Assembly (NCBI GenBank): GCA_018389105.1
Contig: JACATO010000982.1
Coordinates: forward strand, 30,001 to 94,000
From: Nautilus pompilius
Taxonomy: Eukaryota > Mollusca > Cephalopoda > Nautilida > Nautilidae
DNA length: 64,000 nucleotides
Direction: 5' to 3'
Shown here: in pieces, positions 36,098 to 50,600 of the stretch
Position numbering within the stretch: position 1 is the first letter of the stretch
Layout: each line of letters starts with the position of its first letter
Position numbers and translations under genes: made by a program
The notes under the pieces: generated by a model
Told to the model about the DNA's origin: nothing
Database searches by the model: none
Seen by the model: the letters and a program-made list of their open reading frames with translations, nothing else

Positions 36098-38158
36098 CAG
36101 TAGAGTCTCGATTATCCAACGATTTTATCTGACATTCTGGCTTATCCGACATGCCCATGTGACATGAGCTATTTCAAGGCTAAGTTTAGTCATTTCTATT
36201 TATAGTATTGAGATGCGTGCCCATTTGTTTTTTGTCTGTGCTAGTAATTTGTGTCATGCAAACTGATTGTGATCAATTTTTCATTTTTGTAAAAAAATGG
36301 CAAGTGAAAAGAGAAAAAAAAGTGGTTCTTTTAATTGAGCAAAGCATTAAAAAGATAGACAAAGGCGAGTCCATGCAAAGAATTGCATGCGAACTTCGCA
36401 TAGGGAGAGTTACTGTTAGTGATGGGAAGAGTTAGGGAAGTGGTGCTCCGATCGAGCCTCTGATTATGGAATAAACACTAGAAAAACTATGAAGAAATGT
36501 GAATGTGAAAAGGTTAACAAAACTTTATTCCTACGGTTCACACAGCAAAGAGACAAAGGCATGCCTATATCAATCAGGCCCTATACTGAAAGAGAAAGAG
36601 CCCTGATTTTCCAAAAGGAAATAAATGAAGGGGACCCTGATTTCACGGCTGGTGTAGGTTGGCTTGATCGCTGCAAAAAAAATCGATACGGAATAAGACA
36701 GCTCAATATTTGTGGAGAAAAATCATCAGCAAGTTCTGAGGGATTTCTTGAATTAAAAACAAAATTTCATCTTATCGAAAATGAAGGAGTATCCAAGGGA
36801 GCAGATATAATATAACTGCAATGAAACCGGATTAAACTATAAAATGTTGCTTGCAAAAACTCTAGCTTCCCGTCTTGAAGCTTCAGCTCCCGGGTATAAA
36901 CGAAGTAAAGAAAGAGTGACTATTCTTGCTTGTAGTAAAGCTACTGGTAACCATGAACTACAGCTCACATTTATTGGAAAGTCGAAAAAACCAAGGGCTT
37001 TTAAAACCTAGCTCCAGCTGCACTTCCGGTTTCTTATAAGAACCAGAAGGATGCGTGGATAGATTCAGACATTTTCCGAAGCTGGTTTTTCAATGAATTT
37101 TTTCCATCAGTAGAAAGGTTTTTGAAATCGCTAAACCTGCCAAGGAAAGCAATCATTCTCATTGATAATCCGCCATCTCATCCTGACGGCTTCCTCCTAA
37201 TGTCACCTCATTGTGTCAGCCAATGGACCAGGGTATTGTTCAAGCATTAGAGAAGAAATATCGCTGTAAGCTTTTAACTACGCTTATTTATGCAATGGAC
37301 GATGGAAATGGTATGCTAGATATGCTAAAAAAAAAGTGAACCTTAAAGTTGCTATTTACTGGATTGCACAATCATTGGATGAAATTGAACCACAAACCCT
37401 GGCAAGATCATGGAGAAAGTTACTTTTTGAAGATGAAAATAAGCAAGAAATGGCTCAAGAAGATGGTGATCATCTGCTTCCTTTGTTACAAGAAATTCCA
37501 GGCTGTGAGAAAGCAAATGATGATATACAGGAATGGATGCAGAGAGACGAGCAAGAAAAACTGACTGACAGTGACATAATTGCTATGGTGAATGGGAATG
37601 AGAATGAAGATGATGAAGAAAATGGCACTGAGACTGCGCTGGGACTAGACAAAACAGATAAAATGAGTTGAAGCAAAAGGGTGAAGACCTTCAAGGGGGA
37701 ACTGGCTTACTTAGAACAACAAGATGAAGCGACTGCTATTGCTGTTATGTTATTGAGACGCTGGCGCGACCTCGCCACAAGGAAGAGAAATAAAACAGGA
37801 AAACAAACTTTAATCACTAAATTTTTTAAATAATAACTTTTTCGTTGACCATATTGTATACTCATGCATTTGCTGTAATTACATGTAATCTAAAATGTGC
37901 TGTTCAATTAACTAAATGAATCTATTTTTTTAAAAAAATAGTTATGAATCTATTTCTGTAGAAATATCTATTGCAGTACAAGTGGTTGTATAACGGTTAT
38001 TGGACGGTATTAATAAACAAGATTTCAAACTTATACTGGACTTCCTTTCATTTTGCGTTTCTTTCATCCCGCATCCGCGATTTCCGTATTATCCAACATT
38101 TTTGTTTATCTGATCCACCTGTCGGTCCCATTTATGTTGGATAATAGAGACTCTACTG
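36098..38158 (+). mobile_element. pogo/Tigger-type DNA transposon, degenerate
   Basis: A 2,061-bp element flanked by TA (36096-36097 and 38159-38160). Ends are CAGTAGAGTCTCGATTATCC at the left and, inverted, CAGTAGAGTCTCTATTATCC at the right, with subterminal copies of TTATCCGACAT/TTATCCAACAT. These ends and the DDE_1-type protein inside are typical of Tigger elements. The coding region is broken into several frames. Confidence 0.93.
36280..37671 (+). pseudogene. Tigger/pogo transposase remnant
   Basis: Coding pieces in different frames, in order: a psq/HTH segment LLIEQSIKKIDKGESMQRIA (about 36338); a CENP-B-type DNA-binding segment ALIFQKEINEGDPDFTAGVG; the catalytic domain with YNCNETGLNY (about 36814) and RKAIILIDNPPSHP (about 37145), followed by a readable Q.MDQGIVQALEKKYRCKLL; and an acidic C-terminus (37336-37671) with LARSWRKLLF. 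Frameshifts and stops near 36435, 36815, 37010 and 37200 break it. It was a cut-and-paste transposase and is now inactive. Confidence 0.88.
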
Positions 38159-38667
38159 TACTTACAAGCTTGGTTCAGAAACAAAACATTAAGTCCAGTG
38201 TCCAGAAGGAACTCTGGTCACCAATCTGTTACATGTACCTGGATTAGCTAACTGAAGACAATTATTGTAATGTCCACCCCGGTCTATCATGCTTGTAAGC
38301 AAAAGTTCTAAGCACATTTCAGATAGAGCTAATATACTAACAACCCCCCCTACATTCATGCATTTTACTGTCTAAGATTACACCTTCAGCATTTGTTTGA
38401 CGTTATTCTCCGTGCCTGCCTCCCTCCATGGGTTTTATTTAGGAATGGATATTCAAAAGGTAGTTTTAAATGTTTTCTAATAAAATCTTTAACTTGAAAA
38501 ATGGCAGGGAGTGAAAGAAGAAAATAATATAGATCATTTGGGATCTGAATTAGTGAATTTGTGTCTGTCTTTTTTGTAATTTTAAACTTTTTTTTTAGTT
38601 GTACACATTTTCCATTGAACTGAACCTTATTTATTGTTGTTCTTTTTTGTGTGTGTGTGTGTGTCAG

Positions 38668-41600
38668 AATACGCTGAAGGCTTATGGAAGGAATCATCTG
38701 CAGAAAGCAACAGTTGGAACTTCTCAGGTCTTTGTTTGGCCAGGTTTGTTATTTATTTATGTTTGTCTGTCTGTCTGTCATTTTAAAACTAACTTGGTTA
38801 AGAGAGAGAGAAGAAAAAAGTTAATGAAACTGAAAAGCTGTAGTTTTCTTTCTTTCTTTCAAAAAAAAGTTGTTTTGACCAGAGTTTGAGGTAAGTTGCA
38901 GGTAAGAGCCATAAATAGTGTTTGCTTGAGACTAGATTTTGTTTCTCTAGTTTTGACTGATGCCTTAAATGTACCAGATGATGATGATGAAGAAAAACAA
39001 ATGGGGGAGGGAGGGTTCCAAAAAAGCAGGGAATATTTCAGGGTTATAGTTTAGTTAGTTCCAAAAAAGTATTGTCCTGATGTTCTTTTATATAGTTGTT
39101 GTTTTCACAGTTGTGTTTGGGGTAAATATTCTGAATGGATTACTCTTCTAAAGTCACATTTTGTATGTGGTTTCATGATACTGAGATTAAAGAAAAGTTG
39201 AAGTTTTGTTTTAACACGTCACAGTGTTTATGATTTAGATTCAGTGCTAAAATTGATACTAACAAATGATCAAATATGCATAAGAAATAACTAGATATTC
39301 CCATATCAGTGCTTCACATTGTCATCTTGTATTTTTTTAAATGCTCTCTTGACCTGAGAACATCATGCCATACATTATCTTGAACATGCACACTTGTAAG
39401 GCATTCAAAGTTTTTTGTGGCCTCCTTCACAGGAGAGCTACAATGTTGCACACACAATTTAAAAAGTATCAAAAGTATTGATCTTTCTTTTGAAAAGCAA
39501 ACAATTTCCATTTTTGACAACTTTTGGGTTAGACTCTTTTCAGAGCTGCAGACTTGTTTCCATTGTCTTCTGTAACAATAAACACTTCCTACTAAGTAAA
39601 TCATCCAAGCTATATGACTTTTTCTTTACTTTTATTTTTAGTTCGTTGTAGGTTTTTGGTTTTCTCCCTGCCCAAAGTCATTCTTGAATCAGTCATGCAC
39701 ATGCATGTGCAATGTTCCACATGCCTGTAACCCCCCCAAAAAATATCCTTTCAAGTAATGTATCAGCCACTCTGATAATACCTAATTTTTTGCTTTAATT
39801 GATGCTTACTCTCTGTCTAAAAATAACCTGTCCTTGTATGCATGTCTGCAGTTGTATAGTCCTTTGAAAAGATATCTCTGTTTAATTTTCCTTTTATTTT
39901 TTTCTCCAGAATTCTGACTATGCGCCACCAGCGCTTTTCATATATGGTCACACTGGTACAGGAAAGTCTTTTGTTGTTGACACCATCCTTGCAGAGTTGG
40001 AGGTAAACACATTTTTCTCCCTGATCTCAGGAATAATTTCTGACCCTTTTTAACCTCGCACGCTGTCACATGTCCCATCAAGGTATTACCATAACTCAGT
40101 GCTTTCTTTATAAAAGTTTAATTACCTTTTACATATGGTTCTGGAATGCGTCTTCAAAGCAATAGTTTAGAAGTTTGCCGACTGAAGAACTGTTAAGGAT
40201 AATGGCTGGACTGGTTTGTTTTAGCAGCTACAAAGAAAATAAACGAAGACTTATTACTTAACTCTATCTCTCTAATAGATGCGAGTGATAAGTTAAAAGG
40301 ATCACCAGAAATTCTTAAATTGTTGATTTAAAGGTCAGAACTGCAAATGCTAAACCCATCCATGGGTAAACTATAGGAATAAAATATGTAAATTCATTGA
40401 TAATAAAGTTAACGCTAAAATGGCTGGGCTTGGGATCTGAATCCAGTTTTAGTGAACCCACATGTAATGAATGAAAACCCAATAATCTTTGTTTGAAAGC
40501 AGATCCAAGGCAAATTCTTCTGCTGTTGTGCTTTTCTTTTCTTAGTGCCCAGAAACTCCAGCACTTAGACAGCTCGCTGTGAGGAGCTGTCATGGACAAT
40601 GAAGAAACAAGCAGTCTTAGTTGAGTGGGTGTCAGTTAGATGAACTGCACATTTCAGTGTAACAGCTCCTGGCCTAAAAAAAACAGTGCAAATGGCAGAC
40701 TGGTTTCCAAAGGCATAAATATTTATGAAGTTACAAATAAGAATTAAGAATCAATGATCAATGGCAAAATGTTATTTTACACCATATTGAAGCCTTTTCA
40801 TTTCACCTTAGAAGTCGTAATTACTGTAGCTTTACTTCTAGCTTGGACTAGAGATGATGATGATTATTTTTTTAAGTTAACCAACTTCTGTCAGGATGAG
40901 AAGTCTTCTACAAATCGAACTGGATTTTCTATGCTTATTCCCCGCTGGCATTTGACATTTTTTGAAAATACTGCTCACGTGTTGCTATTAAGTAATAGTT
41001 GAGGTCATTTTCTAACTTACTAGTAAGTAAATAGTTAATCTTGTCAGTGACTTCCAATGAGATTAATCTAATTAACATACAAAAAACTCAATTTAATATA
41101 AAAACCAGTATAAAAATAATTTCATTTGGTGGACACTGAAAGAGAAACAGTTCATTATTGTGTGATTGCTATAGTCACAACAGTTTGTTGATATATATAT
41201 ATATATAGCCAAAAATGATGATGGTATTTGAGGTGTTGATTTGAAAGCATTTAGTTATTTCTGACATCTAATTGATTAACAATGAAACTAAACTATAAGT
41301 AGCTGTACTCCATTTGAAATTCAGTGTTTCCTTTTATTCTTTCTGAGCATGATAATGCTTTGATTACTTAATACATTCATATTCAATTTTTATTTTTTCT
41401 GTATCTACAGGTGCCTCATGTTATGGTTAATTGCGTGGAATGCTACAGCCAACAAGTTTTATATGAAAACATCCTAAACAAACTTTCCATCAGCTGCTCA
41501 CCTGTGAGAAATGAACCCTACAAAAGATGTGAAAATATGAACAACTTTATTAAACTGCTTGTTGCAACTATTAGTGAGACTCAGTCATCAGAAAATACTA

Positions 41601-44600
41601 CTTATATTGTGAGTGGAGTTTTAATGATTAGTGGTTTTTTTTTGTCCTTCAGCATTAGGACATTTTCTTTACTGTGATGTAATATTTACCCACCACCTGT
41701 GCTGTGTACTCTCCTATGCAGATGACTCAAGTGGTTTGAATAAAGAGAAATAGGTTTTTTAAATTAAAGATGATATGGGACTATTTCATGATGATGATAA
41801 CAGAAAAATTTTTCTTTTTCTTTCAAGGTTTTGGATAGAGCTGAAAGGTTACGAGACTTGGAATCTCACATCCTTCCAGCTTTCCTCAGACTGCAAGAAT
41901 TGGTAAATAGAACAGTTTATTTTGGAAATTTGTTATTCATGATCAGTCCCATGAATTAATATTCAAATAAAAGTAGAGATAACAATACTTTGAAGCAAAA
42001 GTAGCATGAGATACAGTTCAAAATGTACATTTAAATGCTTAAAAAATTTTTTTAAAGTATTTCGCTTGGTTCTTTCTTTTCTGTTTACTCATGAAATTTA
42101 TCACATTGATAGTGATTTTGCTTAGTAAGAAAATTCCATGTAATTCAGATGCATCTCTGAAATCTGATTGTCCTGTTTGTTAGCTAGCTAGAGAGAATTA
42201 TGAATTATCATACAAATTGCTAATTTATTTACATAAATTTGGTGTATGTATGTATGATTTATCCAAAGTTCAACATCAGAATTTGACTTTTTTAATTTGA
42301 GTTACGACTTTCTATTCCTTGCATTTCTGTTGTCCAGGTAAGCATATTTGGTCTTAACAGCATTTTTAAGTGATGTGTAAAGTGTACTTGGAGGAATGTC
42401 AATTATGTTTTCTGAGTCCTTTTTTGACTTTGAGAATCGCCTGATATGTTGTCTCAATTTTGTGGGTCTGCACTTTGTTTCTTGTGATGCTTTATGCAAA
42501 GATGTTACTAAAGAGGCAGTTATTCTTTTATAGATAGGAGAATAACGTGATTAAAAATTTGTTTAAATTGTATATAAACTGTTCACGATAAACGTCCTCT
42601 CATTATCTGACAAGTGATTACTGTCATTGATCATCAGTGACTTATGAAAAAGATAATGTTTTCTTTACAACAGATAAATTTCAATCGAAATCAGTCCATA
42701 TAAACTGACAAACTTTGAGTTATGAAGGAAAATCACCATGTAATTGCATTTCAAGGGACTTTAAAAATTCCCCCAACTTATCCAACTTTTAGACAGAGCA
42801 AGTTGTCCATTGTTTTTGCAATGGAGGGATAGGCATTTTGCCAAGATTTGTATGTGTCACTTTGAGTTAAACATTATGTACAGTAAAAGCTCTCTTATCT
42901 GGCACCCTTGGGGAATTGATGTTGCTGATTATATGAACATCTACCAAAGATGAGAGGGATTATGTGTAAATTATGAAATGAAACAAACAACCATATATAA
43001 GCAATGTTTAATCCATAAAAATTCTGTATGCAAAAACACATACTCTACACACCGGTGAGTTAATAGTAGTTACCAGAAGTGGAACTTTGAGAATAGTTGA
43101 TTGTGTAGTACTGTGAGCAGCAATCTCCACTTAACAGTACTGTCACTGTGACTTAGGCTAAATTACAGTACAGTATTTAACAATTTGACTAACATATTGC
43201 TATCCATAATTTCAGGATGCTTTAGATAAGGGCTTATGATCACTGCTAAAAGCTGGAGAAATGTTCAGATGCAAGACTGCAAACTGATTGTGAAAGGTGG
43301 TAACATATAGAATCAAATTATAGACCCTTGTATTTTTTGCTTTTTATAACTGTGGAATTATTAAAAAAATAAAAATACTAGTGTATAATTATTACAATAA
43401 ATTTTTTAAAACTTTTAATATTTTGCAGACAGCATTAAATATCACTGTGATTCTTCTTAGTGAAATAGTTTGGGAGAAGTTTCGAACAGCTGATGGATTC
43501 ATTGAACCGTACATAATCAATTTTCCTGATTATTCAAAACGTAAGTTTTTTTTTAACATTAAAATCAGATAACCATTGTAAATTAAAAGGTTTGTTTGTA
43601 TTTCAGAAAGTGCTTAAAACTTATATCGATTGCCATGGTAATTGTACACTCAAATTTGTTCACCATGTTATGCTCTTTGAATTTTCACTTTGAAAACATT
43701 TCATAATTACATTTCAACTGTTATTGTAGATTTATAGTTTAGATGATGATGTGTTTCTGTTTTAGATGAGTTGGTGAAAATTCTCTGTCTAGACTGTCCC
43801 CAGGAGTATTCTCAGGAATTCTATGCAACATACATCAGCCTTGTTTTGAGCGTTTTTTACTTAGTGTGTAGAGATCTTAAGGAACTTCGATTTTTGGTAA
43901 GCATTTGTTGATCTCATTTTTCTATTTAATAAATGTTTAATTTATCACTTTATATTCAAAATATTTCAGTTTGTATATTATTCTTAGTTTTGGCACCATT
44001 TAAATGCAATAAGAAATGCCTTTTAAATTCTCTTGCATTTTAAATTTCCTGTTTTAAAGCATAATTTTTATATTTAATCTGTTATACATTGTTTTCCAAT
44101 AGCTCTTTGAATTATCTCCCTTTAACACTAATTCTTTTAAAAAGAAATGTGTATTACCTTTCTTTTTAAACCTTATAATGGAGAGAACCATTAGTTTAAA
44201 AAAAATTTTTTTCATGATGTTTCTAAATTTATAAATACATTTTTTAAAAACTTTCAGGCAAAATTAAATTTTCCGAAATTTGTGGAGCCTATAAAATTTG
44301 GAAAAGGTTTGTTATTTATATTTATTGACACATTAAAATACATTTATGCCAGCCTAAACTTTGTAGACCAGGATAATTTATCAATGTTCTTTATCGTTTA
44401 AATTGGCCTATGTAGTGTCACATTTCTTTTAATATTGCCTCTTCAATTTTTATCTACACATGGAAAAACATTTTCTTGGATTTAATGTCTTACTCAGTGC
44501 CTAACATCATTGGAGGACTATATTGTTTACTGATGAGTCTGGATGTGGACCTGAAGGGAGCAATGGTTGAAACTGGATGTACTAAAATAATGACAATCAG

Positions 44601-47600
44601 TACACTGATTTCCTGTGTCCTGGAAAGAAAAATGTTTGTGGACTCAGTGTTATGGTGTGGGGAGATATCATGACAATACACAGAACTCAATGTCACTGTG
44701 GCTGACAGTCTGACAGTTCTGCAGTATAAAGCTAATATCCTGTAGCTTGTTGTTGTCTCCTTCATCAGGTGTCACTATGCAGTTTGACAACATAAGGACC
44801 CAGGATTGTTCAAACTTTTGTCTAAGTCATCTTATGGCTAATAGCTTCACTATATTTCTTTTCTCCCATAGATCATCTGTTGAATAAGATGGAAAAATAC
44901 CTATATTATCAAAATCCTAGCTGTTAGAGGACCTCAGATGGTGTTTCAAGTGTGGAACACCATCTGTCAAACTGTTCTACAGCATTTGGCTGGATTTATG
45001 AGAGAGAATTTTCAAGCATGCATTGCTGCTAGAAAAGATCACAGTCATTGTTGAACTTGAGTAATTCTAAACTTCAGATGATTGTACTTTATATACAGAA
45101 GTCATTCTCTGGTGTTATGATGCAGATTTATTGCATACAACTGACTGTAAACATCTAATGATTTATATTGATGATAATATTGCAGTTTCACATCAGTGCA
45201 TAACAAGAATGATTTTCATTGAATATATATATAGTTTTGTAGGTTGCCTTGTTATGCATCTGTGCTTTTATATTTTAAAAGTGGTTTTCTTTAAATTTAT
45301 CTTTTGTGTATTTGTGTTTTTTAATTATTTTACATTAAATTTAGTTATTTAAAAATTTTTTTTAGCAACTGAGAATGACACATGCAAGTTGTGGAGAAAT
45401 ATGGAACCTCATCTCAAGAAGGCTCTCCAGACTGTATATCTTCGTGAGGTCTCCAGGTAAGATGCTGGTATTTTATAATGTGCTTTCTTCACAAGATTAC
45501 TGTTTGACAGAACTGGTATTTTGAGGAAAGCACAACTTTTCAGTAATATTAATTAGATATTTCCAAAAATGGCATATATGCAGTATTGGAAATAATTGTG
45601 GAAAGAGAAGAAAAACTGGATATAAAATGCAAATAATGTGTGATAGAATTGTATCTCGTGTATAAAATTGAAATGTTCTATAGTACAGTCAGGTGTTGGT
45701 GTAGTACATTGACTGGTTGTTGTGTAAGCAATCAGAACAATGCCACACCTGCAGAAGGACTATAAAACTATAAGCAATGACCCTTGTAGTATGGTGAATG
45801 CTATATCTCCAGGGAAGGAAATATCACGATAAATGTATAAAAATCAAAGTCTTAGCTAATGAAGGCAACTTTATGTGGCAGACTTCAGCCTAACTTACAG
45901 TTTCAGAAGGAACTGAATGCAAGGTTCTGAGGAGGATACACGAAACTGCTACTGCTGACAGTAGATGTGGTCAAGGAAGAAAGCCCAAATTCTCCAAGTA
46001 ATGTTAAGTACCTCAGGATATGTCTTCTTTTTTCTATGTGATAGATGACAAGCCAGTAGAGATTTTACAAATAAGCTAGCTGCAAGTATGGGTATTAACT
46101 TGCTTTGGGAACAGTAAGGTACACACTAGTTAAAATGGTCTCAATAGATGTGTAGCTGGCCAAAACCATTTGCTCAGGAGAAGCAACTAAACAGCAAGGC
46201 TGAAATGGGAAGCAGAAATGAAACTGAGGTGACCAAACCTAGGAGGAGTTGCTCATTATAGATGAGTCCAAGTTTGAACTGTTTGGCAATAATCAATGAC
46301 GTTTATTTGAAAGTGGACCAGGGAGTGGTATAGTCAGTGTAAACAGAGTTAGATCAATACATGTGTGGGGCTGCATATCAGCCAAGAGTGTTGAAAATTT
46401 GCATAAAATCAAAGATACTGACTGCCAACAGGTACAGACAGATCGTTATCCATCATGCCATTCTCTCAGGAAGACATCTCATTGTATGGTGATTCATCTT
46501 CCAATCTTCCAACATGACAATGTCCCCAAAGCATACAGCCAATGTGGCGAAAAACTATCTGGAAAATAGAGAGGCTGATGGAACACTCACAAAGATACCT
46601 TGGCCTGCACATATGAACATCATTGATGCTAAATAGGGTTACATGTCTACTGAGAAAGTCAAATTGCAACCAAACATCCTGAATGAATTGTGGAAAGTGC
46701 TACATGACATTTGGAACAACATTCCACAGTCATACAATGATAACCTGCATGGGAGCATGAAAATAAGAGGTGGTCATGCTCAATATAAAAGAAAGGACTC
46801 ATGAACCAAATACTAATGCATTGTACAACATATTCATTTTTTTTTTGTGTGTATTTTCCGTAATGGTGCATTGCTCTCAGTTGCATTTACTCATTATTTA
46901 CGGACATTCTGAGTATGTTTCTATAATTATTTTCAATACTATATATCAACTAAATACACTAAAAATAAATTACTCATTATATACATTTATAAGAAACAAA
47001 AATTAGGTGAAGTCTGAAATAAGATTATAATCAGAAATTAACTTTATTTATGGCTCCTACCACTATCACCTCTAAAATTTTAGAAAACAAAGCTGGTCGG
47101 TTAATTAAGTTTTTAATGTATACCACTTTGGATGCATTTCAGTCTTTCCGATCTGTATTATTCAGTCAGCACAGGCTGAGCCATTGGAGCTATGATGGAC
47201 AGACATCTTATTAATATGATTCTTTGCAACAACAGATCTGTATCACTCTGGCCCTGTTTGTTTTGCATCATGAGTGTATTGACTTAATATAGCCAGTTCA
47301 ACACAAACAATAACTGGTGTTTCTATTCTAGGTTAGGGTGGTATAAGTAAGGTAAAAACTGGTGTGTTTTGCAGAGGGTTAATTGCTTAATGCCCTGAGT
47401 AGTTTAAAAAAAAAAAAAGATGATGATGCTGCTACACATTCTAAGGCAGACCTTCCTGCCTACCTCATAAATTACATGGAGAGAAATAAAAAGGATCCCT
47501 TAATTATTCTGAAATTCTTGTTGGACTCATGTTATGGGCTGTCAGATCAATGCAAAGACTGGTTACACACTGCTTGCTGCAGACGAGAGATTTGCTGTCA

Positions 47601-50600
47601 CTCTACCCCAACTTGTACATAACTGATATTACATTATTTTTTTTTTTAAATTTCATTTATTTTAATTTGTTAAAGGGAACTCTTGTTTTAGTGAGAGCTC
47701 AGTCTAAAACAAAAACAAAAAGCCTATGGTGTTTTGTTCCTGTGTAAGGTCTGTACTGTTTTGACACGCACAGCTCTGAATTTATTCCATTTGGTTTTTT
47801 TCTTCTTTGAGAGAGTTATCACTAACCTTTGACCTCTTGAGGTTGACAAAGCGCTATAACCAAATTTAATTATTCCCCCCATTAAAAAGGTAAAAATTAA
47901 TTTCTTTAAAATATAAGGACCAGACTCTATTGTGTAAAACTGCAATACATTATTGAAAAAAACTGATTTCTCTCTTTAAAAGATAAGCATATAGTTTGTT
48001 TGGTACCTCTCCCTCTTAAAACCTGTTGTTTATGGCCTGAGTTTGACCTTTTATTGGGATCATCTTGGTTTGGCAAACCCCTGCCCATAGCTAGTATGGT
48101 TTCTTCTTGGTCTTCTGCACCAGTCATTTATTATAAGTTTTATCTAGGTGCTTTGGTTTACTCCCATAGCTAAACAGAAGTTCTTCTAGAGCCTTGTATC
48201 CCAGGCATGGTTTAAAACTGCATTGTTGTGGTCTTGAACAGTCGAGAACCAAGGGCAGATAAGATAGCTCAGGCTGTCTTCACTTAAATTAGTGAGTAGG
48301 TGCTAATTTCTCAATGAGAGAAAATGGCAGCCTTCATTAAACATGACACTACAAAATAGTTATTTAGATTTCTTACAGAACTGACTGAGTTGGGGGCAGT
48401 TTGTTTTTTTTTTTTTTTTTTAAATGTGTAGTTGCTGAATAATATCAGCTTCAGCAGGGGAGAGAAGCCACTAGAATCTGTCTAATTAATAGTGGAGAAA
48501 AACCATAGTAATCTAGAGAAAACCCACACAGAACAGGCTGGTGGAGAGAGAAAGAGAAATTAAGGAATCTTGAAGTCTGTAATCACTGCTGCTTGTCTTT
48601 GATTTCTCTTCTGTTAACAACAGTTTCCTTATTACTTTTCTCCCATTCCCCTCAGTTCTCAGTGGGAAAAGATGCAGCAAGGAGAATCATCCATTCAGCA
48701 GGGCAACTTGCAGCAGCTATCTAGTAAGTTTGCTTGGAAGGAAGGTGTTGAGATTGTATTGTATTATATATTTAAATAGAAATGATATTCTTCATATGTA
48801 TTGATTGAAATAAATATTGGTAATTTGTATTGTATTGATGTTGTTTTTATAAATACTGATATCTATTAATAAAGACAATCTTTTAAAATTTTTGTCCAAG
48901 GTCCTGTATATGATATGTAGTTCCATTTCATGCCATAAGATATAAAATTTATTCAGGGAATTCTTGTATTAAGAAATTAATGTCTCCCACATTGTTAAAA
49001 ATAGCAGACTGTTCTATATTTCTTCCATACTTTTCTTGTCATCCTTGTGGTATGAATACTTCTCATTCAACATTGAGAGGATAGATGCCATTGAGAAATC
49101 CTCAAAATGAAGAATTTAAGAATGTCTACTGAAGATGTAGCTACAAGATTATGTTTTTTTAATGCATGATGTAGAGTTGCATCAAGTTGATGAAGAGTTA
49201 ATGTTATTTGCCCTGAACTATCTCCAGGAGACTTTCTTTGGACATGTTTATATGTAAATAAGAAACAGCCAAGAATGAATGCTTGTTATCAGATACTCTT
49301 GTGAATCTAAGAGAGAGCCTATTGTACTTCTCAGCTGTCTGTTGTTCCTCAGTTAAATGGATTTTGTATCAGTGGATGGCTTCTGTTGTGCCTGCTACTC
49401 CAGTGGCACAAGTTAGCATTGAACATAAATTCTCTGCAGTAAGGTTTATATTCTGTCTTTTACACACACAAATTTCTTCTGAAATACTTGAAAATATTTT
49501 AACTATAAGATGCAAAATTTAGTTCAATAAATTCATTTTTCATCAATCTCCAAAATTGTTGTCATTACCACGTGATCATCTACGTCTAGTGTATCGGATT
49601 CGGAATTGTATCAGCACTGTACTTGGTGAAATAATGTTAACACACGAGAATCATTTTCAACAAAAATTTCAAGTACCATAGCTGTATGTAAGCCAAGTGT
49701 AATTAAAGTCAAACTGCCACCTATCTTTGTTTATATGTCTGCTTTATTAAAACAACTTCATAGCCACTTAGGTTTTAAACAGTTTATTTTATTCATGCCT
49801 CCAAGCTAGTTTTAATTAAAATCCCTTTTATTTATTGCTCCACTCCCAATGTATACATTTTATTTACATCTATTCACTTTCGTTTCTTGAAGAAAAAAAA
49901 ATGAAATCTTGGCTAGGATAGGTAAAATAAAGAATAAGAAAAAAATCTATTGTTTGTAAATTTGCTCAGTGACTGTTTTACTGCCTGGTTTCTTCTGTGG
50001 TTCCATATGGAAAGTCACTATCCAGCCTGTTACTCTGTGCTTTGGTGTATACCATCTGAAACCAACAGTAACTTACATTAGATAGATACTTATGCAAAAA
50101 GATCTGCAGTTGTGCCTTACATAACTTTAATGCATTTCAGATGTATTTTCTAGAAGTCATGTTGAGCTGCCTTTTTACTCAAAGTACCTGTTGATAGCTG
50201 CCTATCTGGCTTCCTACAACCCAGCGAAGACTGATCGTAGATTCTTCAGTAAGGTGGGTGTAGTTTCATGAGTTCTCTTGCCCTTGGTGGTATGGTTGGG
50301 ATGGAGGCGCCACTCTTGAGAGGCGGTCAAAGGGTGTGCAAATCCTAACATTTTGCTATCAGCTTCTCGCTGGGACGAACCTCATCAGAAGGCACTAGGA
50401 GCGGTGCCAAACAAGATGTCAGTTGGCAGGCACGTGTCTGTCTTGCCCACCTTGCTATATGAGTGTGGGGAGGTATGCCTTCCTTACCCTGGTCAGGTGA
50501 CCAATGGCACACCCAAACAACAATTAGTTAAAATTGCAAATATGTGAAAAGATGAAAGCGAAGATACTTTCTGCTGCCAGCAGTAGAGATATACATTTAG

